Source of the DNA: Verrucomicrobiaceae bacterium
GTDB lineage: Bacteria > Verrucomicrobiota > Verrucomicrobiia > Verrucomicrobiales > Verrucomicrobiaceae
Direction of reading: 5' to 3'
DNA length: 64,000 nt
Assembly (NCBI GenBank): GCA_016795485.1
Contig: JAEUHM010000046.1
Location: 186,001-250,000, forward strand
Below are positions 10,405-17,700 of this stretch, one piece after another (positions within the stretch are counted from its first letter, which is position 1; each line of letters starts with the position of its first letter). The notes beneath the pieces were generated by a model, which searched no databases, was not told the origin of the DNA, and saw only the letters and a program-made list of their open reading frames with translations. Made by a program: the position numbers and the translations under genes.

Positions 10405-10937
10405 CAGTACGGCGTCACATGCTTTGGCATCCTCAGCTTCGGACCACTGTAGCCACGCGCCAGCAGTTCCCTACTCAGATAAATCATCAATCCGCCGTGG
10501 GCTACCACCAGGACATTCCCTGGCCGTTCGGAGATCGCGTCTGCAGCAGCTTTCACTCTCTGCATTAGATCATCACGACACGCTCTCTGCGACCTGTGGC
10601 CCGTCAGCCAGCACAAACGAAGTAGCCATGTCCACACTCGCACTGGCATCCTCAGCTTACCGGTGCGGAAGGTCATAAACTCAGCCTCCCGCAGTAGTGG
10701 GGTGACTTCCACTTCACTACCGAATACATTGAGAGCCGTCTGATGCGCACGAGACAGATCGCTCGCCACACAAGTTTGCCACTCATCGGTAGTAAACGAC
10801 ACTGGTGACACCGTCACAGGTGACTCATCATATTCCAACTTCCAACGCTGAAGGTCCTCGGCTGTAAGCCACCCAGTCGGCAAACCACGGTCCACTGGGA
10901 AGTGCCTTAACAGGCAAATGCGATGTCCTGACTTCAC
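10389..10937 (-). CDS. Histidine phosphatase family protein
   Basis: About 182 residues from a GTG at 10937. The GTG overlaps the TGA of the upstream transglutaminase-like gene (GTGA), which decides this start over the longer frame reaching 11036. The phosphohistidine loop appears as LRHFPVDRG near the N-terminus, followed by the supporting DLSRAHQTA block and the second catalytic His in VAHGGLM. This is the phosphoglycerate mutase-like superfamily; length and blocks resemble alpha-ribazole phosphatase (CobC)-type members, but no cobalamin genes are nearby, so the substrate is open. Its 3' end overlaps folK-panB by 16 bp. Confidence 0.75.
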   Translation of the reverse strand: MKSGHRICLLRHFPVDRGLPTGWLTAEDLQRWKLEYDESPVTVSPVSFTTDEWQTCVASDLSRAHQTALNVFGSEVEVTPLLREAEFMTFRTGKLRMPVRVWTWLLRLCWLTGHRSQRACRDDLMQRVKAAADAISERPGNVLVVAHGGLMIYLSRELLARGYSGPKLRMPKHVTPYCYERL

Positions 10938-11875
10938 TTCCCTGTGATGGCCTTTGATGGAGCAGATGACTCTCCGTTCACGGTCCACGTCGAAGACACC
11001 TTCACCTTGCCTTCCCCCCAGTAAAGGTATCGCCAAAAATGGTAACCTCCCAGCGTGTCATTTGTCCGCAAGTGATCCACCACAAACATATTGGGCTTAG
11101 AGTCCCGCAAGGTGCAAATCCCCAACTTCGTGTGGAACGGATCCACCCTCACCCAACCGAGTCCCTTCAAATACGCCTCCATTCGATCATGCTTCGGCGT
11201 ATCGCTTGGAATGTAGGTCAGATAACCAGAGGCGTTGCGTGCCGGTATGCCACATGCACGGCACAAGGTGATCAATACATCCGTAAAGTCTGTGCAGTCA
11301 CCTTGACCCACCTCCAGCGCCTTTAACGCACCGACATCGGCACCACTGAACGGCCCCTTTTCTAGGCTATTGGACACATATTCATTGATCCTCGTCAGCG
11401 TCTCCATCTCGGTCTTCCCCTTGAGCTTAGTTGCTGTCTTCTGAATCTGTGGATCGTCTACCTCCAGGAACTTTTCCGCCTTCAGCCACTTCGCCCACTT
11501 GCCACTCTTCTCCAGCCACTTCGAGTTAGCACCAGTTTCCACCGCATCCACACTCCCGGCGTAAAGCATACCCTTAACGTCCACCACAATCTCCCGCTTT
11601 CGTATTGGGGCCGTCAAAGTGAATACCGCATACGTATTGCCATCCTGCTTGAACTGACGCGTTGGCTTGGGCGACATCTTTAGAGCAGTTATCTCCTGCC
11701 TACCCGAGATCGTGCCCGGCACCGCCACAGTAAACTCCATCTTCTCAACAGCAGAGTCGCCCTCTACGGAGATAGTCAACCGCCCTTCAGCAGATACAGG
11801 ACCCGCAGCGGCGCGGACAAAACACGGCACCGCTACGAAAAAGAGTAATGAACAAATAAAGTTCGTTCGAAACAT
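10934..11875 (-). CDS. Exported transglutaminase-like (cysteine protease fold) protein
   Basis: A 313-residue protein starting at the ATG at 11875 (MFRTNFICSLLFFVAVPCFVRA, a signal peptide); longer starts lack sense. The C-terminal half holds the transglutaminase-like core: catalytic Cys in QGDCTDFTDVLITLCRACGI near residue 190, then the strand RNASGYL, and the GWVRVDPF block that normally carries the Asp, preceded by a candidate His in PKHDRMEAY. The N-terminal ~110 residues form a beta-rich domain. Such bacterial proteins are usually periplasmic peptidases or cross-linkers; specificity cannot be read. It is translationally coupled to the downstream phosphatase. Confidence 0.75.
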   Translation of the reverse strand: MFRTNFICSLLFFVAVPCFVRAAAGPVSAEGRLTISVEGDSAVEKMEFTVAVPGTISGRQEITALKMSPKPTRQFKQDGNTYAVFTLTAPIRKREIVVDVKGMLYAGSVDAVETGANSKWLEKSGKWAKWLKAEKFLEVDDPQIQKTATKLKGKTEMETLTRINEYVSNSLEKGPFSGADVGALKALEVGQGDCTDFTDVLITLCRACGIPARNASGYLTYIPSDTPKHDRMEAYLKGLGWVRVDPFHTKLGICTLRDSKPNMFVVDHLRTNDTLGGYHFWRYLYWGEGKVKVSSTWTVNGESSAPSKAITGK

Positions 11876-11907
11876 GAAGCGAATGCTAGCACAGCACGGG
11901 CCACCTG

Positions 11908-12801
11908 TCACAGATCGTTCGATGCATCATTCACGGAACTGGTTCCAGGGGCAGAGAGGGTGTCCAAGTCAAAAGAGAACTGCGGCGCCCCTGACGCCAA
12001 TCCAATCAGGGTAAAGCGCTGAATAGATCCTTGCCGCGCGACTAGAAGGTCTCCTTTTGAGTCCCATGTCGCCCACTCGACTTCGGGGTCTAGCAGGTCG
12101 GAGCCTTCAAGGCGAAACTCAAAGGTGTAGCCGTGAACGAAATACCCGCGGTAATACATTCGCAGAACCGGGTGCTCAGAAGTTGGTTGCCAGGACCAGC
12201 CAGGATCGTCCTCACAGAGTGTCGAGAACACACTGTGCTTTAGTGTTATCCTCTTTTGCTTGCCAAAGTCCCCCTCTCGCTGCCAACCATCACGCTCCAA
12301 TCGCCACGACAGAATCGGGAACACTTCGCCCCCTGATTGAAGACGCTCGATCAAAAATGGCAGTTCTTTCGAACCGGAGAACTCCCCAAGTGAGCGATCA
12401 AAGTGCCAGACAGTGTTGGCGCAAAGAGTCTCCGGGCCAGAAAAGTAGCCGCCGCCAGCCCAAGTGCCATCGTTTGGGACTTCGGTGACTGTGCTTAGCC
12501 ACGGCGGATTGCAAATGCCGTTCCACGTCTTCACACCCGAACCCATAGCCAGGTAGACCATCCAACGTCCATCCCATGAAAGGTCGCATCTCTCCGAGTA
12601 AATGCGCCCCTTGAACCAAGAGCCGTGCTCTAAGTTGTCAGTGTCAGTATCCCACGCAATGACGTGAACAAGCTTGCTTGGCTTCCGCCGGATGATGACG
12701 GCCTTTGGTGTCCCGTGGGCTCTGCGGATGTGCAGCCGCGCACTGGTTCTGGGCCTAGTCCACGACGAAGGGAGGCTCTGTGCTGAACTGCAGCTTTTCA
12801 T
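11908..12801 (-). CDS. Hypothetical protein, Trp-rich with propeller-like repeats
   Basis: 297 residues from the ATG at 12801. I do not recognise the family. It is unusually rich in Trp and Gly, with repeated motifs such as DLSWDGRWMVYLAMG and WATWDSKGDLLVARQG that resemble blades of WD/TolB-like propellers. The basic N-terminus (RRAHGTPKAVIIRRK) has no signal peptide. The stop lies 32 bp before the transglutaminase-like start, so the three minus-strand genes may form one transcript. The reading frame is long and the opposite frames are interrupted, which supports coding. Confidence 0.6.
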   Translation of the reverse strand: MKSCSSAQSLPSSWTRPRTSARLHIRRAHGTPKAVIIRRKPSKLVHVIAWDTDTDNLEHGSWFKGRIYSERCDLSWDGRWMVYLAMGSGVKTWNGICNPPWLSTVTEVPNDGTWAGGGYFSGPETLCANTVWHFDRSLGEFSGSKELPFLIERLQSGGEVFPILSWRLERDGWQREGDFGKQKRITLKHSVFSTLCEDDPGWSWQPTSEHPVLRMYYRGYFVHGYTFEFRLEGSDLLDPEVEWATWDSKGDLLVARQGSIQRFTLIGLASGAPQFSFDLDTLSAPGTSSVNDASNDL

Positions 12802-13002
12802 TTCCTTTCACTACATCAGAAACATACTTTCCAACACAAGACTACTTTTGATCACGCTGATCCGCACGATGGGTCATTATCGGATGGTTCGTGGATATGC
12901 GTTTCATAAGCTTACTGGCTGCAGAACGCTGCCGACCCAAGTATTCTACTCAGCAGTGGGCGCGAATGATATTCTGGCCATGGGGCCTTCGTTGTTGGTT
13001 GG

Positions 13003-15312
13003 ATGAAGATGCTTATCTGGTGGCTTGCTTTGGGACTTCCTGCTGGGGCATGGGGAGCGGTGGTGGAGCCTCAACCTTTTCTGGCAGCAACCCAGCGGCT
13101 CATGGATGCTCTAGGTTTCCTCGGAACACCGCTTAGCAGCACTGAAACCGCCAGAATGCGTGAAGGGATTTCCCGCAATGACGCTACGGGTGTAGATATG
13201 GTCACCAAGGTTCTCGATGCCCATGCTTTGTTCCATGTTGTGATCACTCCTGAGCAACGGGTTAAAGTGGAACGCGGTGCTGCTTCTGCCCAACTGGATG
13301 AGGCTGGCTGGCGACAGTATCTTGTGCGCGTGCAGAATGAGGCTGGAGTGACTGCTCGACTGATGGTAAGCAGCCCAGAGGCCAAAGAGACGTATGTGAA
13401 AGGCTCGCCTCCCGTTGCGCCTAACGCAATACCCCGAGATCCGGGCGAACCGGCGATCAGTGCTCGGTGGTTGGATTGCCAAATGTTCGACGGACCACCG
13501 CTGCAATCTTCCCTGAGCGGCCTACGTCTGGAGTATCGTGTGATTCAACTTTACAGTCGCGATTCAGGAAAACGTGACGCCACTTTCCGTTTTGACACGG
13601 GCCAGGGCACTCAGGACTTGGGATTTCGAAATGAGACAAGTGTCCTTTTCGAATGCTCACCTGCACGTCTGGTGACTCTTAACATCCGAGATGAGAACAA
13701 CCTACCGTGCATTGCTGAGCTTCTGATTAAGGATGCCGCTGGCCGTGTCTACCCGAGCCAGATCAAGCGGCAAGCGCCAGACTTCTTCTTCCATCCTCAA
13801 ATCTACCGTGGCGATGGCGAGCAGGTAAAGCTGCCTGATGGCGGCTATGAAGTTTCCTTCCGCCGAGGCCCGGAGTCGATCCCAGAGACAAGAAAGGTGA
13901 CCGTGTCGGGCGAGGCAATGACTTGGAGGTTTCAAGTGAAGCGATGGATTGACCCAAGCAAGCAGGGCTGGTGGAGTGGAGATCATCACATCCACGCAGC
14001 AGGTTGTGCGCACTATTCTGTACCGTCTCAGGGCGTGCATGCACCGGATATGGCGCGACACTGTCAGGGAGAAGATTTGAAAATCGGTGCAAACCTCACG
14101 TGGGGACCCTGCTTTGACTACCAGAAGCAGTTCTTCACTGGCGTGGAAGACGTTGAGTCGAGATTTCCGTTTCTGTTGCGCTACGATGTGGAGGTGAGCG
14201 GCTTCGGGTCACACAAAAGCGGTCATCTTTGCCTGCTGAAACTAAAAGAGCAGATGTATCCGGGCGGAGACAGCACTGATCACTGGCCAACGCTGTGCCT
14301 GAACACGCTCAAATGGGCGAAGAAGCAGGGTGCCCTCTGTGGACCTGCACACAGTGGTTGGGGGCTTCAACCGCTCGCTGAAGATGATCCAGGCAGGGCA
14401 AAACCTTATCGTCTTGGACTGCAGAGCGCCACCGACGACTTACCCAACTACATCGTCCCGCCATTTAATGGGATTGGTGCCTGTGAATACATCGTTGACG
14501 TCACGCATGAGGTTCCTGGTCCCGATGGAAAGCTTGTGCCAGCGGTAGATTTTCTCTCCATGGTCGATACGCCACACACGTGGGAGCTCAATATTTGGTA
14601 TCACACGCTGAACGCAGGCTTCCGAACACGTATCAGCGGAGAAACGGACTTCCCGTGTATTTATGGCGAGCGAGTGGGCCTGGGGCGCGCCTATGTCAAA
14701 CTGAACGGCAGACTGAGCTATGATGCCTGGTGCGAGGGAATCCGAAACGGCCGTGCCTATGTAAGCGATGGCAAAAGCCACCTCATGGAGTTCAAGGCAA
14801 ACGAACTGGACCTTGGCACAAACGGAAGTGAGTTGAAGCTGGATGCACCGGGAACCGTAAAGGTCACTCTACAGGCCGCCGCGTTGCTTGGGGAAGAACC
14901 ACGACCCGCCATTCAAAAATCATCAGCAGGCGAGAAGCCATTCTGGGACCTTGAGCGGGCACGGATTGGATCATCTCGTGATGTAGCCGTTGAACTTTTG
15001 GTCAACGGCTTCTCCACTCAGCAACAAATCATCAAAGCCGATGGCGCGCTGAAGCATCTCACCTTTACCGTGCCGATCGTTAAGAGTTGCTGGCTGGCTA
15101 CACGGATTCGCGCTAGTTCCCACACCAATCCGATTTTTGTCATCGTGAATGATCGACCAATCAGGGAAAAGCAGAGCCTGGAATGGTGTCTAAAGTCGGT
15201 CGACCAATGTTGGTCACAGAAGGAGGCACTGATCGCTCCCAAAGAGCATGCTGACGCCGTTGCGGCGTATGAGCATGCCAAAAATGTTTATCGCGAAAGA
15301 CTGGCGGAGTGA
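13003..15312 (+). CDS. Secreted CehA/McbA-type PHP metallohydrolase
   Basis: 769 residues with signal peptide MKMLIWWLALGLPAGAWG (an alternative ATG lies two codons in). The N-terminal ~320 residues are beta-rich. The domain beginning QGWWSGDHHIHAAGC near residue 325 has the His-x-His metal-binding opening of CehA/McbA-type PHP hydrolases, and further candidate ligands lie in GPAHSGWG and in a DTPHTWELN block. This family includes ester- and amide-cleaving enzymes, but substrate is not predictable here. It is divergent from the 11908 gene across about 200 bp and runs into the NUDIX gene. Confidence 0.75.
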   Translation: MKMLIWWLALGLPAGAWGAVVEPQPFLAATQRLMDALGFLGTPLSSTETARMREGISRNDATGVDMVTKVLDAHALFHVVITPEQRVKVERGAASAQLDEAGWRQYLVRVQNEAGVTARLMVSSPEAKETYVKGSPPVAPNAIPRDPGEPAISARWLDCQMFDGPPLQSSLSGLRLEYRVIQLYSRDSGKRDATFRFDTGQGTQDLGFRNETSVLFECSPARLVTLNIRDENNLPCIAELLIKDAAGRVYPSQIKRQAPDFFFHPQIYRGDGEQVKLPDGGYEVSFRRGPESIPETRKVTVSGEAMTWRFQVKRWIDPSKQGWWSGDHHIHAAGCAHYSVPSQGVHAPDMARHCQGEDLKIGANLTWGPCFDYQKQFFTGVEDVESRFPFLLRYDVEVSGFGSHKSGHLCLLKLKEQMYPGGDSTDHWPTLCLNTLKWAKKQGALCGPAHSGWGLQPLAEDDPGRAKPYRLGLQSATDDLPNYIVPPFNGIGACEYIVDVTHEVPGPDGKLVPAVDFLSMVDTPHTWELNIWYHTLNAGFRTRISGETDFPCIYGERVGLGRAYVKLNGRLSYDAWCEGIRNGRAYVSDGKSHLMEFKANELDLGTNGSELKLDAPGTVKVTLQAAALLGEEPRPAIQKSSAGEKPFWDLERARIGSSRDVAVELLVNGFSTQQQIIKADGALKHLTFTVPIVKSCWLATRIRASSHTNPIFVIVNDRPIREKQSLEWCLKSVDQCWSQKEALIAPKEHADAVAAYEHAKNVYRERLAE

Positions 15313-15341
15313 CGCAATCACGCCAAGCATCTTCATCAAGA

Positions 15342-15758
15342 ATGATTCGTGTAGTATGCGCCATCGTGCAGCGTGAAGACGGCAAGGTGCTTCTGGCCCA
15401 AAGACCCGCAGGCAAGCACCTTGCTCTAAAATGGGAGTTCCCTGGCGGCAAAGTCGAACCGGGCGAAGTTGCCGATGTTGCCTTAATCCGGGAGATCGAC
15501 GAAGAACTAGGCTGCACAGTGGAGATTCAGGCTTCTCTTCCCTCCTGTGTGCATGATTACGAGAAGAGCAAAATTGAACTGATTCCGTTCATTTGCAGAG
15601 TCGTCGTTGGCGAACCGAGAGCCATCGAACACGCCGCTATAGCCTGGGTAGCACCAGACGCCCTAGCAGACTACGACCTTGCACCTGCGGATGTGCCGGC
15701 TCTGGGTTACTTCATGGCCTACTTGTCGGAAAAAATGCCTCGGTTGTTCCAAAAGTAA
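15342..15758 (+). CDS. NUDIX hydrolase, MutT-like
   Basis: 138 residues from the ATG at 15342; a GTG at 15309, overlapping the preceding TGA, would add 11 residues and couple the two genes. The Nudix box is complete: G36, E42, R50-E51, E54-E55, G57, matching Gx5Ex7REUxEExGU. RVVCAIVQREDGKVLLAQRP and KWEFPGGK resemble MutT/NudG-type (d)NTP pyrophosphatases that sanitise oxidised or modified nucleotides. The last 40 bp overlap the 3' end of convergent pgsA. Confidence 0.85.
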   Translation: MIRVVCAIVQREDGKVLLAQRPAGKHLALKWEFPGGKVEPGEVADVALIREIDEELGCTVEIQASLPSCVHDYEKSKIELIPFICRVVVGEPRAIEHAAIAWVAPDALADYDLAPADVPALGYFMAYLSEKMPRLFQK

Positions 15759-16315
15759 GTGGCCCCAGACACCAACGTCAGGACCGCTGTGAGATAGATG
15801 CAAAGGTTCCCAAAAACCGCTGGTGAAAGCACCCAGATGTCAAACCAGCCACGCGCGAAACTGAACATAGCCTCACGGTCGGCAGCGATCTTTAGCAGAA
15901 AGTAGATCGTCGTGATGATCTGCCAGACCATTTTGTGTTTGCCCAGTCTTTCGGCAGCAATGACGACTCCTTGGCTAACTGCAATCTGCCGAATACCGGT
16001 TACAAAAAACTCTCGGGCCAAAATGGCGATAACGATCCACGCGGGAACAGCTCTTTCGATGGCAAGCATGGTGAGCGCTGATGCCATCAAGATTTTGTCC
16101 GCCAATGGATCGAATAGCTTTCCAAAGTTCGTCACCAAACCACAGCTACGGGCGATATAACCATCGAGATAGTCTGTGGCCGATGCGATAAGGAACACAA
16201 TCAGAGACCACGACACTCCATTCGTGAACGGGCGCTCAATACCCAAGTAAAACAAGGCTACGAATGGCCCCACCAAAAACAGGCGGGTGAGGCTGAGCTT
16301 GTTGGGGAGGTTCAT
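15719..16315 (-). CDS. pgsA: CDP-alcohol phosphatidyltransferase (phosphatidylglycerophosphate synthase type)
   Basis: 198 residues from the ATG at 16315 (MNLPNKLSLTRLFLV), the canonical PgsA N-terminus; the frame extends upstream only to a TTG. The CDP-alcohol motif is exact: D51-G52-x2-A55-R56-x8-G65-x3-D69-x3-D73. Several membrane helices follow. The expected reaction joins CDP-diacylglycerol and glycerol 3-phosphate on the way to phosphatidylglycerol and cardiolipin. Phosphatidylserine or cardiolipin synthases share the motif, but the N-terminus and length favour PgsA. The 3' end overlaps the NUDIX gene by 40 bp. Confidence 0.88.
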   Translation of the reverse strand: MNLPNKLSLTRLFLVGPFVALFYLGIERPFTNGVSWSLIVFLIASATDYLDGYIARSCGLVTNFGKLFDPLADKILMASALTMLAIERAVPAWIVIAILAREFFVTGIRQIAVSQGVVIAAERLGKHKMVWQIITTIYFLLKIAADREAMFSFARGWFDIWVLSPAVFGNLCIYLTAVLTLVSGATYFWNNRGIFSDK

Positions 16316-16403
16316 TGAGGGCAATACCGTGTAGCCAAAACTCTACGCGGCTGTCAACCACCCGTATCAAGCATTTTTGCGACCGAGACCGCTGATCGTC
16401 CTC

Positions 16404-16817
16404 TTAGTCCACTACTGATGGGCGCCTCGGTGAGCGTTCAAAGATCAGAATGCTATTCTCGACTCTCAGATAGCGCTTAGCAGCCTCAACGGCATCGGCT
16501 GGCCCACCACCATACTTGAAGACTCTTCCGGCAAACGGCCCATCTGTAGGTGTGACACCTGATTGAAGGCGCTGGACGGTCGCGTTGAGATCCCCTTCAA
16601 TCACTGGCTCAGCACCAGCAGCAGATGCCGCCATCGCGAGTGAGGCCATTTCTTGAGCCATCCGTTGTGCAGCAACAATACGACCCTCTTCGGTCATCCT
16701 GATTGAGGGCAGCACAAGTCCAGCAGCGACTCCCAAAACCGCGATCACCACCAACAACTCAAAGAGGCTAAAGCCGCTTCGTTGTTTAGGAGATCCAGAT
16801 TTCCGGTTGCCACTCAT
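16404..16817 (-). CDS. Prepilin/pseudopilin-like protein
   Basis: 137 residues. A basic leader ends at G15, followed by FSLFELLVVIAVLGVAAGLVLP: a classical class III (type IV pilin) signal with Phe at mature +1 and Glu at +5 (E20), so PilD-type processing is expected. The ~95-residue globular part (AQEMASLAMAASAAGAEPV...NATVQRLQSG) is homologous by eye to the upstream gene at 16858-17247. It belongs to a type II secretion or type IV pilus-like assembly; no assembly ATPase or secretin is in the window. The 40-bp gap to the upstream gene suggests one transcript. Confidence 0.85.
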   Translation of the reverse strand: MSGNRKSGSPKQRSGFSLFELLVVIAVLGVAAGLVLPSIRMTEEGRIVAAQRMAQEMASLAMAASAAGAEPVIEGDLNATVQRLQSGVTPTDGPFAGRVFKYGGGPADAVEAAKRYLRVENSILIFERSPRRPSVVD

Positions 16818-16857
16818 CTTTTAGATTCGCTTGATAGTATGCGTCTCGTTTTTGCGA

Positions 16858-17247
16858 CTACCTAACCAAAGAAACTTTCTTCTCGCTGTGCGAGTAAGTC
16901 AGTTTTCCAGAGGTGACCTTGAGGTGCTTGGCCACCTTTGGGATGTCTTTTTCAGTTACACCGGGAACAAAAAACATTCGGTCAGCTACCATTCCACCCC
17001 GAACTACGTTCCGAACGGTCACCTCGACATTGTCAGCCGTGACCGGGTCCAGGCCAGCTTGTTGTGCCGCATTACAAACGGAGGCGATCTCCCTGGCGCG
17101 CTGCATCTCGCGATTCTGGGAGTAAGATTTTTGGGCCATCATGAACGGGATGACAAGAGAAGCCGTGAGGCATGCTGCAGCGCCGAGCATGATAAGAGGA
17201 TACAGAATCGATCCCTGGCGACGAAGTGAGGCGGAAGACTGTCTCAT
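16858..17247 (-). CDS. Pilin-like protein paralogous to 16404-16817, atypical leader
   Basis: 129 residues from the ATG at 17247. Leader RRQG (G12) then SILYPLIMLGAAACL aligns with the prepilin cleavage region of its neighbour, but mature +1 is Ser and +5 is Pro instead of Glu. The remainder aligns over its length: AREIASVCNAAQQAGLDPV against AQEMASLAMAASAAGAEPV, then xVTVRNVVRGG against NATVQRLQSG, then DRMFFVPG. E5-less pseudopilins (GspK-type) are known to sit at pilus tips, so a minor pseudopilin is a reasonable inference. Lies just upstream in the same direction and divergent from feoA. Confidence 0.7.
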   Translation of the reverse strand: MRQSSASLRRQGSILYPLIMLGAAACLTASLVIPFMMAQKSYSQNREMQRAREIASVCNAAQQAGLDPVTADNVEVTVRNVVRGGMVADRMFFVPGVTEKDIPKVAKHLKVTSGKLTYSHSEKKVSLVR

Positions 17248-17424
17248 AAAATGATTGATTGTGGTATTTATATCATTACTGCAACTCGAAGCAACAACTA
17301 TTTTCATTTTTTATATTTTTGATAACTCGATTGCTGCAATACCACGTCATGCTCGGCGCTCAAAACACGCCAAAACAAGGCAAATCCCCGCAGAGAGAGG
17401 CATATTCCGACGACGTTGTTCTTG

Positions 17425-17445
17425 TATTGCAAACGATTCTCAATA
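17425..17445. promoter_or_regulatory. Fur-box-like operator upstream of feoAB
   Basis: The core TTGCAAACGATTCTCAA lies within a 21-bp imperfect palindrome bounded by TATTG and CAATA. Its complement contains TTGAGAATCGTTTGC, close to the classical Fur box with the TGAGAATC half. It ends 12 bp before the feoA ATG at 17458, where bound Fur would block initiation or elongation. Iron-repressed control of ferrous iron uptake is the expected logic; the site itself is seen, binding is inferred. Confidence 0.65.
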
Positions 17446-17457
17446 ACAAGTTCCCCA

Positions 17458-17700
17458 ATGCCTTCCCTTCCCACCTTAGCCGAACTCCCTGTGGGCAAAA
17501 GTTCCACGATTGCGAGTGTCCGCGATAGCGGGCCGTCGGTCATCCGCCTCCAAGAGCTTGGCCTCGTGCCTGGCACGCAGGTGACGATGGTGCGCAGAGC
17601 ACCGCTTGGCGAACCCATCGAGATCGAGGTGCGTGGTTCTCGTTTGGCGATGCGGAATCACGAGGCCGTTTATTTTACTGTGGAGGCCGAGCTTAAGTGA
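17458..17700 (+). CDS. feoA: Ferrous iron transport accessory protein FeoA
   Basis: 80 residues from the ATG at 17458. The SH3-like FeoA domain is clear: TLAELPVGKSSTIASVRD, RLQELGLVPGTQVTMVRRAPLG, and a terminal GSRLAMRNHEAVYFTVE. It is thought to modulate FeoB at the cytoplasmic face. The stop overlaps the GTG start of feoB (GTGA), indicating coupling. A longer frame from a TTG at 17416 would run through the Fur-like operator, so the short start is preferred. Confidence 0.93.
   Translation: MPSLPTLAELPVGKSSTIASVRDSGPSVIRLQELGLVPGTQVTMVRRAPLGEPIEIEVRGSRLAMRNHEAVYFTVEAELK

Noticed and set aside
12674..13006. Short plus-strand frame in the divergent gap near 12802-13002
   Set aside because: Overlaps the minus-strand hypothetical gene and the metallohydrolase leader and has no supporting features.
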